NCBI RefSeq assembly: GCF_040954835.1
Contig: NC_090699.1
Location: 14,253,817 to 14,317,816 of the forward strand
Reading direction: 5' to 3'
From: Lepisosteus oculatus
Lineage: Eukaryota; Chordata; Actinopteri; Semionotiformes; Lepisosteidae
Length of the DNA stretch: 64,000 bases
In this document: in pieces, positions 1 through 15,000 of the stretch
How positions within the stretch are numbered: the stretch's first letter is position 1
Layout of the letters: each line of letters opens with the position of its first letter
Notes under the pieces: model-generated
Seen by the model: only the letters and a program-made list of their open reading frames with translations
Database searches by the model: none
What the model was told of the DNA's origin: nothing
Program-made: the position numbers and the translations under genes

Positions 1-7
1 AGGGCTT
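1..7 (-). CDS. ipo4: ipo4 exon 26, first 7 bases
   Basis: CCCTGGCAG acceptor followed by AAG CCC T, consistent with the Lys that follows KT in importin-4. The rest is outside the window. Confidence 0.6.
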
Positions 8-3000
8 CTGCCAGGGAGAGACAGAGGGCAGGGGAGGTGTGAACACACTCACCCCAACTGCGCAACACAGCACACTAACACGAGCTTGTGAATACAACAT
101 GTGTGCCAAGAGTGTTCTTTCAGACAGACAACAGAGTAACAGAGTGTGTGCGATAGTGTGACAGAGTGAAACAGAGCATGTGTGAGTGTGATACAGTGTG
201 TAAGAGTGGGAGTGTGATACAGTGTGTTAGTTTGATAGTGTCTAAGATTGTGTGAAACTGTGCGTTATACAGTAACAGTGTGTGATGCAGTGTGTGCGTC
301 TGACAGACTCACAGTCTTGTTGATCAGCAGGGGCAGCAGCTCGTTCAGGTAGGGGGAGAAGGTCTCTCCTGGCACAGCGGCTGCGAGGAGGGGAATACCC
401 TCGCCAGCGAACTCCTGCAGCATGGCGTCATACTCTGCCTGGAACACAGGGCGGCAGCACAGCGCAGTCAGCAGCCCCCCGCCCAGGTCAACGCGTGACT
501 CAGGGCATTACTGGCCTGTCTGGACCAGCCGGGGATCACCAGGGTCTACAGTGCAAAGTGTAGACCTCACACTGAAGCTCACAACACACAGGTTCGGTCT
601 GGCCAGCATAGCACACAAACACACTGCAGCCTCGGAAAGAGTTTAAAGAAGATCAATAGGCATGATTCCTGGTTCCCGTCAGGAGATCGTAATATACCCT
701 GAGAAACATCCATCCATTCATTTTCTATCTATTTCTCCCAATACAGGATCACAGGGGAGATGGAGTCTATCCCAGCAAGCACTGGGTGCAAGGCAGGGTA
801 CAGCCTAAAGGGGACGCCCGTCCAGCACACAGCAGAGACACACACACACACACACACCAGGCCCAGTTCTCCCAGAAGCCAATCAACCGGTAGTATGTCT
901 CTGGATTGTGGGAGAAAACTGGTTCACCCAGAGGAAATCACATGAACACAGGGAGAACATGCAGACTCCACACAGACAGCACCGCTGGAACTGAACCCAG
1001 GGCCCAGGGCTGTGAGGAGGCAATGGTCACCCCTGAGCTGCTGTGCTGCCAGTCTCCCAGGTCAAAGGAGATGAATCTCCTCAGTCTACGGAGAGGCAGG
1101 GGGAGAAACCAGTTCCAAGTATTGCTAAAACAGTATAAAACAGAGACGGCCCAGTGGCTGACTCTTCTTCTCGTGGCCAAGTCCTGAAGAACCTCAAGCA
1201 CTTCAACAGCAGCTCCTTCCCACTGCCAGAGCTCCTCCAGACTCCCACTACAGCACTCTCCTCCAGTCATGAAACACCTTAAGCCGACACCTGTCCTCGT
1301 CTGTGCTTCAGCGTGGCAGGGGACTCGTCTATGAGCGTCCTCCGTTGCTCAGAAGACAAAGCACGTGGCTCCACAGCAAAGAGAACACTCCCAGCAGACA
1401 GCACTCCAGGATCACAGGGACACAGGCAGACAGGGAGAGGAACTGAGGGAGCCACTGCTGCTAGCAGAGCCTTCTACTGACAGAGAGACAGAGACAAACT
1501 CCATACCTGCTGCTCGTCATCATCTCCATCATCTCCTGCATCCTGACAAGCTGTCTGCAATAGAGAGAGAGGGGTTCATACAGACACACTGACTGACTGG
1601 ACACTCCAGTACATTAACACTGCACTGAGAGAGAGGGGTTCATACAGACACACTGACTGACTGGACACTCCAGTACATTAACACTGCACTGAGAGAGAGG
1701 GGTTCATACAGACACACTGACTGACTGGACACTCCAGTACATTAACACTGCACTGAGAGAGAGAGGGGTTCATACAGACACACTGACTGACTGGACACTC
1801 CAGTACATTAACACTGCACTGAGAGAGAGGGGTTCATACAGACACACTGACTGGACACTCCAGTACATTAACACTGCACTGAGAGAGAGGGGTTCATACA
1901 GACACACTGACTGGACACTCCAGTACATTAACACTGCACTGCGAGAGAGGGGTTCATACAGACACACTGACTGACTGGACACTCCAGTACATTAACACTG
2001 CACTGAGAGAGAGGGGTTCATACAGACACACTGACTGGACACTCCAGTACATTAACACTGCACTGAGAGAGAGGGTTCATACAGACACACTGACTGACTG
2101 GACACTCCAGTACATTAACACTGCACTGAGAGAGAGGGGTTCATACAGACACACTGACTGACTGGACACTCCAGTACATTAACACTGCACTGAGAGAGAG
2201 GGGTTCATACAGACACACTGACTGGACACTCCAGTACATTAACACTGCACTGAGAGAGAGGGGTTCATACAGACACACTGACTGACTGGACACTCCAGTA
2301 CATTAACACTGCACTGAGAGAGAGGGGTTCATACAGACACACTGACTGACTGGACACTCCAGTACATTAACACTGCACTGAGAGAGAGGGGTTCATACAG
2401 ACACACTGACTGACTGGACACTCCAGTACATTAACACTGCACTGAGAGAGAGGGGTTCATACAGACACACTGACTGGACACTCCAGTACATTAACACTGC
2501 ACTGAGAGAGAGGGGTTCATACAGACACACTGACTGGACACTCCAGTACATTAACACTGCACTGAGAGAGAGGGGTTTATACAGACACACTGACTGACTG
2601 GACACTCCAGTACATTAACACTGCACTGAGAGAGAGGGGTTCATACAGACACACTGACTGACTGGACACTCCAGTACATTAACACTGCACTGAGAGAGAG
2701 GGGTTCATACAGACACACTGACTGACTGGACACTCCAGTACATTAACACTGCACTGAGAGAGAGGGGTTCATACAGACACACTGACTGACTGGACACTCC
2801 AGTACATTAACACTGCACTGAGAGAGAGGGGTTCATACAGACACACTGACTGGACACTCCAGTACATTAACACTGCACTGAGAGAGAGGGGTTCATACAG
2901 ACACACTGACTGACTGGACACTCCAGTACATTAACACTGCACTGAGAGAGAGGGGTTCATACAGACACACTGACTGACTGGACACTCCAGTACATTAACA

Positions 3001-6000
3001 CTGCACTGAGAGAGAGGGGTTCATACAGACACACTGACTGACTGGACACTCCAGTACATTAACACTGCACTGAGAGAGAGGGGTTCATACAGACACACTG
3101 ACTGACTGGACACTCCAGTACATTAACACTGCACTGAGAGAGAGGGGTTCATACAGACACACTGACTGGACACTCCAGTACATTAACACTGCACTGAGAG
3201 AGAGGGGTTCATACAGACACACTGACTGGACACTCCAGTACATTAACACTGCACTGAGAGAGAGGGGTTCATACAGACACACTGACTGGACACTCCAGTA
3301 CATTAACACTGCACTGAGAGAGAGGGGTTCATACAGACACACTGACTGACTGGACACTCCAGTACATTAACACTGCACTGAGAGAGAGGGGTTCATACAG
3401 ACACACTGACTGACTGGACACTCCAGTACATTAACACTGCACTGAGAGAGAGGGGTTCATACAGACACACTGACTGACTGGACACTCCAGTACATTAACA
3501 CTGCACTGAGAGAGAGGGGTTCATACAGACACACTGACTGACTGGACACTCCAGTACATTAACACTGCACTGAGAGAGAGGGGTTCATACAGACACACTG
3601 ACTGACTGGACACTCCAGTACATTAACACTGCACTGCGAGAGAGGGGTTCATACAGACACACTGACTGACTGGACACTCCAGTACATTAACACTGCACTG
3701 AGAGAGAGGGGTTCATACAGACACACTGACTGGACACTCCAGTACATTAACACTGCACTGAGAGAGAGGGTTCATACAGACACACTGACTGACTGGACAC
3801 TCCAGTACATTAACACTGCACTGAGAGAGAGGGGTTCATACAGACACACTGACTGACTGGACACTCCAGTACATTAACACTGCACTGAGAGAGAGGGGTT
3901 CATACAGACACACTGACTGACTGGACACTCCAGTACATTAACACTGCACTGAGAGAGAGGGGTTCATACAGACACACTGACTGGACACTCCAGTACATTA
4001 ACACTGCACTGAGAGAGAGGGGTTCATACAGACACACTGACTGACTGGACACTCCAGTACATTAACACTGCACTGAGAGAGAGGGGTTCATACAGACACA
4101 CTGACTGACTGGACACTCCAGTACATTAACACTGCACTGAGAGAGAGGGGTTCATACAGACACACTGACTGACTGGACACTCCAGTACATTAACACTGCA
4201 CTGAGAGAGAGGGGTTCATACAGACACACTGACTGACTGGACACTCCAGTACATTAACACTGCACTGAGAGAGAGGGGTTCATACAGACACACTGACTGG
4301 ACACTCCAGTACATTAACACTGCACTGAGAGAGAGGGGTTCATACAGACACACTGACTGGACACTCCAGTACATTAACACTGCACTGAGAGAGAGGGGTT
4401 CATACAGACACACTGACTGGACACTCCAGTACATTAACACTGCACTGAGAGAGAGGGGTTCATACAGACACACTGACTGACTGGACACTCCAGTACATTA
4501 ACACTGCACTGAGAGAGAGGGGTTCATACAGACACACTGACTGACTGGACACTCCAGTACATTAACACTGCACTGAGAGAGAGGGGTTCATACAGACACA
4601 CTGACTGACTGGACACTCCAGTACATTAACACTGCACTGAGAGAGAGGGGTTCATACAGACACACTGACTGACTGGACACTCCAGTACATTAACACTGCA
4701 CTGAGAGAGAGGGGTTCATACAGACACACTGACTGACTGGACACTCCAGTACATTAACACTGCACTGAGAGAGAGGGGTCAATACAGACACACTGACTGG
4801 ACACTCCAGTACATTAACACTGCACTGCGAGAGAGGGGTTCATACAGACACACTGACTGACTGGACACTCCAGTACATTAACACTGCACTGAGAGAGAGG
4901 GGTTCATACAGACACACTGACTGGACACTCCAGTACATTAACACTGCACTGAGAGAGAGGGTTCATACAGACACACTGACTGACTGGACACTCCAGTACA
5001 TTAACACTGCACTGAGAGAGAGGGGTTCATACAGACACACTGACTGACTGGACACTCCAGTACATTAACACTGCACTGAGAGAGAGGGGTTCATACAGAC
5101 ACACTGACTGGACACTCCAGTACATTAACACTGCACTGAGAGAGAGGGGTTCATACAGACACACTGACTGGACACTCCAGTACATTAACACTGCACTGAG
5201 AGAGAGGGGTTCATACAGACACACTGACTGACTGGACACTCCAGTACATTAACACTGCACTGAGAGAGAGGGGTTCATACAGACACACTGACTGACTGGA
5301 CACTCCAGTACATTAACACTGCACTGAGAGAGAGGGGTTCATACAGACACACTGACTGACTGGACACTCCAGTACATTAACACTGCACTGAGAGAGAGGG
5401 GTTCATACAGACACACTGACTGGACACTCCAGTACATTAACACTGCACTGAGAGAGAGGGGTTCATACAGACACACTGACTGGACACTCCAGTACATTAA
5501 CACTGCACTGAGAGAGAGGGGTTCATACAGACACACTGACTGACTGGACACTCCAGTACATTAACACTGCACTGAGAGAGAGGGGTTCATACAGACACAC
5601 TGACTGACTGGACACTCCAGTACATTAACACTGCACTGAGAGAGAGGGGTTCATACAGACACACTGACTGACTGGACACTCCAGTACATTAACACTGCAC
5701 TGAGAGAGAGGGGTTCATACAGACACACTGACTGACTGGACACTCCAGTACATTAACACTGCACTGAGAGAGAGGGGTTCATACAGACACACTGACTGGA
5801 CACTCCAGTACATTAACACTGCACTGAGAGAGAGGGGTTCATACAGACACACTGACTGACTGGACACTCCAGTACATTAACACTGCACTGAGAGAGAGGG
5901 GTTCATACAGACACACTGACTGACTGGACACTCCAGTACATTAACACTGCACTGAGAGAGAGGGGTTCATACAGACACACTGACTGACTGGACACTCCAG

Positions 6001-9000
6001 TACATTAACACTGCACTGAGAGAGAGGGGTTCATACAGACACACTGACTGACTGGACACTCCAGTACATTAACACTGCACTGAGAGAGAGGGGTTCATAC
6101 AGACACACTGACTGGACACTCCAGTACATTAACACTGCACTGAGAGAGAGGGGTTCATACAGACACACTGACTGGACACTCCAGTACATTAACACTGCAC
6201 TGAGAGAGAGGGGTTCATACAGACACACTGACTGGACACTCCAGTACATTAACACTGCACTGAGAGAGAGGGGTTCATACAGACACACTGACTGACTGGA
6301 CACTCCAGTACATTAACACTGCACTGAGAGAGAGGGGTTCATACAGACACACTGACTGACTGGACACTCCAGTACATTAACACTGCACTGAGAGAGAGGG
6401 GTTCATACAGACACACTGACTGACTGGACACTCCAGTACATTAACACTGCACTGAGAGAGAGGGGTTCATACAGACACACTGACTGACTGGACACTCCAG
6501 TACATTAACACTGCACTGAGAGAGAGGGGTTCATACAGACACACTGACTGACTGGACACTCCAGTACATTAACACTGCACTGAGAGAGAGGGGTCAATAC
6601 AGACACACTGAGTGGTAATTTACTGATCGGTGAGCACCTTCTTCTTCAGCACGTCGCGGATGGTGTGGCTGATTTCCTGCAGGCGGCCGTTCTCCTGCAG
6701 CGCCTCCCCTTTGCAGGACTTGAGGACAGCATTGAGAGACTCCAGCACCGCCATCACCACCTGCCTCTCCTTCTCCTCCCGCACCGCCTTCAGGAAGCAG
6801 GTGGTCACCACTGACAGCAGCTTGTGCAGAGCTGGGGGAGACACACACGCTGCAGGGCACTGTACACAGCAAGACAGCACAGTCCAGACAGGGACAGACA
6901 AGTAGTACAGAGACACTAGGCCAGAGACACATAGACAGGGACAGACAAGTACCACAGAGACACAAGGGCAGAGACACATAGACAGGGACAGACAAGTAGC
7001 ACAGAGACACAAGGGCAGAGACACATAGACAGGGACAGACAAGTAGCACAGAGACACAAGGGCAGAGACACATAGACAGGGACAGACAAGTAGCACAGAG
7101 ACACAAGGGCAGAGACACATAGACAGGGACAGACAAGTAGCACAGAGACACAAGGGCAGAGACACATAGACAGGGACAGACAAGTAGCACAGAGACACAA
7201 GGGCAGAGACACATAGACAGGGACAGACAAGTAGCACAGAGACACAAGGGCAGAGACACATAGACAGGGACAGACAAGTAGCACAGAGACACAAGGGCAG
7301 AGACACATAGACAGGGACAGACAAGTAGCACAGAGACACAAGGGCAGAGACACATAGACAGGGACAGACACGTACCACAGAGACACTAGGCCAGAGACAC
7401 ATAGACAGGGACAGACAAGTAGCACAGAGACACTAGGCCAGAGACACATAGACAGGGACAGACAAGTAGCACAGAGACACAAGGGCAGAGACAGACAAGC
7501 AGCACAGAGACACAGACAGGGACAGACAAGTACCGCAGAGACAGAAGAGCCGACACAGATAGGGACAGACAGACGCACACAGGCGTTACCCTGGTGGTTG
7601 CTCTCAGTGGGGCTCTCCTCCCACACCCGGTGCTGGGCCCTGCAGAACTGACCCAGAGCCTCATAGGCTGCCTTCCGCACGTTCTCATGGGGGAACTGAG
7701 GGGAGCAGGGAAAGACAGGGGATAAAGAACAGATCTCACAGAGTATCACTGAACAAACACACCCTGACGGACAGTCACACACACACACACGCCCTGACAC
7801 ATCTGACAGTCACAGTAACACACGCCCAGACACACACCCTGACGGACAGTCAGAGTCACACAGTCAGAGTCACTCACTAACACACACACGCCCTGACACA
7901 ACTGACAGACAATCACATTAACAAACACCCAGACACACCCTGACGGACAGTCAGTCACACAGTCAGAGTCACTCACTAACACACACACGCCCTGACACAA
8001 CTGACAGACAATCACATTAACAAACACCCAGACACACCCTGACGGACAGTCAGTCACACAGTCAGAGTCACTCACTAACACACACACGCCCTGACACAAC
8101 TGACAGACAATCACATTAACAAACACCCAGACACACCCTGACGGACAGTCAGTCACACAGTCAGAGTCACTCACTAACACACACACGCCCTGACACAACT
8201 GACAGACAATCACATTAACAAACACCCAGACACACCCTGACGGACAGTCAGTAACACAGTCAGAGTCACTCACTAACACACAAACGCCCTGACACAACTG
8301 ACAGACAATCACATTAACAAACACCCAGACACACCCCGACGGACAGTCAGAGTCACTCACTAACACACACACGCCCCGACACATCTGACAGACAGTCACA
8401 GTAACACACACCCAGACACACCCTGACGGACAGTCAGAGTCACGCACAGACAGACACCCTGACAGACCGTCACAGTCACATACACACACACCCACACACA
8501 CACCCACCCACCCTGACAGACAGTCACAGTCACACACACACACGCCCAGACACACCCCGACGGACAGTCAGAGTCACACAGTCAGAGTCACTCACTAACA
8601 CACTCACTCACTAACACACGCCCTGACACATCTGACAGACAGTCACAGTAACACGCCCAGACACACCCTGACGGACAGTCAGAGTCACGCACAGACAGAC
8701 ACCCTGACAGACCGTCACAGTCACATACACACACACCCACCCACCCTGACAGACAGTCACAGTCACACACACACACGCCCAGACACATCCCGACGGACAG
8801 TCAGAGTCACACAGTCAGAGTCACTCACTAACACACTCACTCACTAACACACGCCCTGACACATCTGACAGACAGTCACAGTAACACGCCCAGACACACC
8901 CTAACAGACAGTCAAAGTCACACACACACACACACACGCCCTGACACACCCCGACGGACAGTCGCAGTCACACACACACACACGCCCTGACACACCCCGA

Positions 9001-12000
9001 CGGACAGTCGCAGTCACACACACACAGACAGACACACAGCACCAGAAAGGGGCACACTCACGTCATGCAGCTCGTACACCTGCTGGAAGCTGGACTCCAG
9101 GAAGGGCAGGAAGGCAGAGCTGGGAGAGGGAGAGGGAGAGGGAGAGTGAGAGTTAGCACAGCGCAGCAGTGTGTGTGGACAAGCCTGGCGCTGCAGGGAG
9201 TCAGCCTGTCCATCTCACCCTGTGTTGTAGGCGATCTCCCCCAGAGCATCGCAGGCATCCTCCTTCTCATCGATATAGGCGTTTTCCACACTGAACCTGC
9301 CAACACAGGAGCAAAAATACACTGAGATCGTCTGCAGACACAACGTGGCCATTATAAAAATTCAGTATCGCCGACGGACAACAGAAGCTCAGAAGCCATC
9401 TGTCTTTCACTAACGCTGCTCTTCCAGATGGAGCAGGACGGATGTACGCACCCAGCAATGTCTCTCTCCTCTCCCTCGCTGTCTCGTCCACTCTCGTCCT
9501 CCACGACCACCTCTTTCTCTTCGTCGTCATCTTCGTCTTCCTCGTCCAGGAGCAGAAATGACCGATGCTCCTCATCCAGGTGAGCCTGAGGGCAGAACAG
9601 ACACTGGCTGAAGAGCTGGAGTAATGGGGTGGTGAAGCACTAGGTGCTGGCATGCTGACATGCGAGAGAGAAGACAGGAGACTAAGGAGAGGGCCTGTGA
9701 CTCACAGTGACGCCCTCAGTGGACTTCAGAGACATCAGCATCAGGGTGGTGATGGAGGACAGGTGAGGAGTAAGGCACTCCGGGCAGACTGTAGACACTG
9801 CCGAGAACAGGCTGTACCTGAGACAGACGGGCGGAGAGAGGGAGAGAGTTACCCACAGTCTTCAGGATGAGAGGATGCAGACAGACAGACGGGGTGCTCG
9901 GACAGGATACAGACAGAGACAGACGGGGTGCTTGGACAAGATACAGACAGAGACAGACGGGGTGCTCGGACAGGATACAGACAGAGACAGACGGGGTGCT
10001 CGGACAAGATACAGACAGAGACAGACGGGGTGCTCGGACAGGATGCAGACAGACAGACGGGGTGCTCAGACAGGATACAGACAGACAGACGGGGTGCTCA
10101 GACAGGATACAGACAGACAGACGGGGTGCTCAGACAGGATACAGACAGAGACAGACGGGGTGCTCGGACAGGATGCAGACAGACAGACGGGGTGCTCGGA
10201 CAGGATACAGACAGACAGACGGGGTGCTCGGACAGGATACAGACAGACAGACGGGGTGCTCGGACAGGATACAGACAGACAGACGGGGTACTCAGACAGG
10301 ATACAGACAGACGGGGTGCTCAGACAGGATACAGACAGAGACAGACGGGGTGCTCGGACAAGATACAGACAGAGACAGACGGGGTGCTCGGACAGGATAC
10401 AGACAGAGACAGACGGGGTGCTCGGACAGGATACAGACAGAGACAGACGGGGTGCTCGGACAGGATGCAGACAGACAGACGGGGTGCTCAGACAGGATAC
10501 AGACAGACAGACGGGGTGCTCAGACAGGATACAGACAGACAGACGGGGTGCTCAGACAGGATACAGACAGAGACAGACGGGGTGCTCGGACAGGATGCAG
10601 ACAGACAGACGGGGTGCTCGGACAGGATACAGACAGACAGACGGGGTGCTCGGACAGGATACAGACAGACAGACGGGGTGCTCGGACAGGATACAGACAG
10701 ACAGACGGGGTGCTCGGACAGGATACAGACAGACAGACGGGGTACTCAGACAGGATACAGACAGACGGGGTGCTCAGACAGGATACAGACAGAGACAGAC
10801 GGGGTGCTCGGACAAGATACAGACAGAGACAGACGGGGTGCTCGGACAGGATACAGACAGAGACAGACGGGGTGCTCGGACAGGATACAGACAGAGACAG
10901 ACGGGGTGCTCGGACAGGATACAGACAGAGACAGACGGGGTGCTCGGACAGGATGCAGACAGAGACAGACGGGGTGCTCGGACAGGATGCAGACAGAGAC
11001 AGACGGGGTGCTCGGACAGGATGCAGACAGAGACAGACGGGGTGCTCGGACAGGATGCAGACAGAGACAGACGGGGTGCTCGGACAGGATGCAGACAGAC
11101 AGACGGGGTGCTCGGACAGGATGCAGACAGACAGACGGGGTGCTCGGACAGGATGCAGACAGACAGACGGGGTGCTCGGACAGGATGCAGACAGACAGAC
11201 GGGGTGCTCGGACAGGATGCAGACAGACAGACGGGGTGCTCGGACAGGATGCAGACAGACAGACGGGGTGCTCGGACAGGATGCAGACAGACAGACGGGG
11301 TGCTCGGACAGGATGCAGACAGACAGACGGGGTGCTCGGACAGGATACAGACAGACAGACGGGGTGCTCGGACAGGATACAGACAGACAGACGGGGTGCT
11401 CGGACAGGATACAGACAGAGACAGACAGGGTGCTCGGACAGGATACAGACAGACAGACGGGGTGCTCGGACAGGATACACACGTGCAGCGCCGCAGGTCA
11501 GGGTCGTCCACAGTGTCGGTGAGTTTGAGGCCGAGCTGAACACACTCCGGAGCCAGAGGACTGAACACCTCTTTGCCCACAGTCCTCCCCAAGACACCCA
11601 GGGTATCTACAGAGAGAGGGGGCGAGACTGACTGACCACACTGCAGCACGTCAGTATGTACAGGGTGAACTGCCGCTCACAGGCAAGAAGACAGCACTGA
11701 CAATCACTGGCAATACTGACACTCCCTCTCAGCACAGACACGAAAGAGACGCATCGGAAACAGTACAGGAAGTTGAAAGCAGCTGTCCGTACCCAGGGCC
11801 TGCGTCTGCAGGGACCTCATCTCCTCCCGCGTGTCCGTCAGGAAGCCCTTCAGGCTGTCAATCACCGGGGGGAAGAACGGCACCAGAGACTCCTTCGCCG
11901 CATTGGCTGAGAGGCACACAGAGGGAGGGATCAGAGGGCCTGCCGGCCAATGAGAGCGCGTGCACGCACACGTGTGCGGCAATTCAGACACAAACACACG

Positions 12001-15000
12001 CAGGGGCAAGCTGATTCAGAGACACTGGCGGACACTATTATATAAGAGACGTATATCTCTTACATAATCACTTCAGAAGACCACTTTATTGGCCATATAC
12101 AACGTCTTGTATTAGGAATTTGTCTTTTCCCAGACCCCAGCTTGCTCTCCATGAGACACACAGACAGGGAGAGAAGCTGGGGGTCAGAGCGCAGGGTCAG
12201 CCATTTATACAGCACCCCTGGAGCAGCTGGGGTGAAGGGCCTCGCTCAGGGGCCCAACGGAGTAGGATTCCTCTGCCAGCTGCGGGATTCGAACCTGCAA
12301 CATTCCAGCCACAGGCGCAGATCCTGAGCCTTACACGGTTTGTCTGCTGCAGATCAGCCATCAGACAGAACTGCTTGTCGTCCAGGTCCCAGACAGGGGC
12401 CAGTGAGCCGACCCCGGAGCCCTGAGGAGCGCGAGGTCGGCGCCCGGCGCCTGTCCTGCGTCAGCAGTGGAGAGACAGCGGGTGGAGCTGAGTTACCGAT
12501 GGCCCCGATGGCGCTGACGGCCAGCTCCCTGATCCGCAGGCTCTCGCTGCAGCTCAGAGCCGACAGCATCTTCTCCATCAGGGTGGGGAGGTAGGGCTGG
12601 ATGCCTTCTCCTGGGGGACACAGGGGCAGGAGCGCAGAGTCAGAGTCAACACGTACCGCAGCCGGACACCAAGTCCAGAGAGAGAGAGAGAGACCACCTG
12701 TCTCACCCAGGTTCTCTACGAAGTTCTCCAGGGCGTAGAAGGCCTTAGTGACGTGGCTGCTTCTCCGCTCGTCCAGCCCCGACAGATACCCCAGCAGCAG
12801 GGGCATCAGCTCCTCGCTGAACTTGCTGATGTCCGGCTGCCAGACAGGAAGAGAGAGGGAGAGCAGCGCTGTTGGACTGGAAGAGACTCTCCAGGCAGAC
12901 GTGGGCGGAGGAAGGGGAGGGGGGGTGTGAGACACTCCAGACTGGACTGGACTGACTGGACTGTGATCTTGATTAGTTACTGACTGAGATTATAATCAGA
13001 CTCCATTGACACTGACAGAGCAGATTGAGACACTCCAGGCCGGACTGGACTGACTGTACTGTGATCTTGATTAGTGATTCACTGAGATTATAATCAGACT
13101 CCACTGACACTGACAGAGCAGTGTGAGACTCTCCAGGCCGGACTGGACTGACTGTACTGTGATCTTGATTAGTGATTCACTGAGATTATAATCAGACTCC
13201 ACTGACACTGACAGAGCAGTGTGAGACTCTCCAGGCCGGACTGGACTGACTGTACTGTGATCTTGATTAGTGATTAACTGAGATTATAATCAGACTCCAC
13301 TGACACTGACAGAGCAGTGTGAGACTCTCCAGGCCGGACTGGACTGACTGTACTGTGATCTTGATTAGTGATTAACTGAGATTATAATCAGACTCCACTG
13401 ACACTGACAGAGCAGTGTGAGACTCTCCAGGCCGGACTGGACTGACTGTACTGTGATCTTGATTAGTGATTCACTGAGATTATAATCAGACTCCACTGAC
13501 ACTGACAGAGCAGTGTGAGACTCTCCAGGCTGGACTGGACTGACTGTACTGTGATCTTGATCAGTTATTAATTGAGATTTTAATCAGACTCCACTGACAC
13601 TGACAGAGCAGTGTGAGACTCTCCAGGCCGGACTGGACTGACTGTACTGTGATCTTGATTAGTGATTAACTGAGATTATAATCAGACTCCACTGACACTG
13701 ACAGAGCAGTGTGAGACTCTCCAGGCTGGACTGGACTGACTGGACTGTGATCTTGATCAGTTATTAATTGAGATTATAATCAGACTCCACTGACACTGAC
13801 AGAGCAGTGTGACTCTTCAGGCTGGACTGGACTGACTGGACTGTGATCTTGATTAGTGATTCACTGAGATTATAATCAGACTCCACTGACACTGACAGAG
13901 CAGTGTGAGACTCTCCAGGCTGGACTGGACTGACTGTACTGTGATCTTGATTAGTGATTCACTGAGATTATAATCAGACTCCACTGACACTGACAGAGCA
14001 GTGTGAGACTCTCCAGGCTGGACTGGACTGACTGTACTGTGATCTTGATTAGTGATTAACTGAGATTATAATCAGACTCCACTGACACTGACAGAGCAGT
14101 GTGAGACTCTCCAGGCTGGACTGGACTGACTGGACTGTGATCTTGATTAGTGATTCACTGAGATTATAATCAGACTCCACTGACACTGACAGAGCAGTGT
14201 GAGACTCTCCAGGCTGGACTGGACTGACTGTACTGTGATCTTGATTAGTGATTAACTGAGATTATAATCAGACTCCACTGACACTGACAGAGCAGTGTGA
14301 GACTCTCCAGGCTGGACTGACTGGACTGTGATCTTGATTAGTGATTAACTGAGATTATAATCAGACTCCACTGACACTGACAGAGCAGGGTGAGACTCTC
14401 CAGGCTGGACTGGACTGGGGGGAAGGGGAGGGGGGTGCGATACCTGCAGGTGCTCGGAGAACTGCCCCAGGGCGAAGAGAGCCGCGCTGCGCACCACCTG
14501 GCTCTCGTCCTCGAGCGCACGGCACACCACCTGCAGCAGAGAGGACAGCAGCCTGGGAGACACAGAGAGACGGGGGGGTTACTGCGGACAGTGCGCTTTC
14601 AAGAAGAAAGAGGAGCGTGCCTCCCGCACAGGAACGCCAGGCCTGCCGGCGGCTTGGACAGCTTCCCGCGACAATCGGAGGAGTCCAAGCCCCTCTACTC
14701 AGCCGCAGAAGGAGGAGATACAGAGATACAAGGAAAGCAGAAGGGTTTTATTCTACCTCCTGCCCAAATTCACCACCACAGTGCCCCTGCACCCCCCCAC
14801 CCACACAGCTGGAGTCCGACTCGTGCAGCAGGACCAAAACATTACGTTAATTAGAATAATGAAAACTGCTGGATTGTCACTGTGGAAACGGTAGTTTTTT
14901 CAGTCAAGAAACCTCACTTCTTATTTGATTTTCTCTCACGGGGCACCAGGTTGGTGACAGTGGGCACGAGACCCACAGCGAGGAACAGGCCTGGTCACTC

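Noticed and set aside
1770..6303. Repeated short proteins of the [21 protein letters not shown] type
   Set aside because: Translation of the 60-bp minisatellite; the frame survives only across 60-bp units and breaks at each 64-bp unit. The same in arrays 2-4.
6594..7800. Cys/Leu/Ser-rich frames of 253-294 codons resembling membrane proteins
   Set aside because: They run through the 47-bp array in intron 22 and pick up exons 22 and 23 by chance continuation.
7746..8555. 269-codon VCVCDCD-type frame
   Set aside because: Translation of CA-rich tandem repeat in ipo4 intron 21.
9867..11631. Three overlapping plus-strand open frames of 551-567 codons (RQTDGVLGQD repeats) and matching minus-strand frames
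   Set aside because: The 28/32/34-bp units contain no stop codon in several frames, so long frames appear in many phases at once. They lie inside ipo4 intron 17.
12285..12295. tRNA gene from the perfect B box
   Set aside because: No cloverleaf around it, and the same sequence recurs at 27103; it is the head of a SINE.
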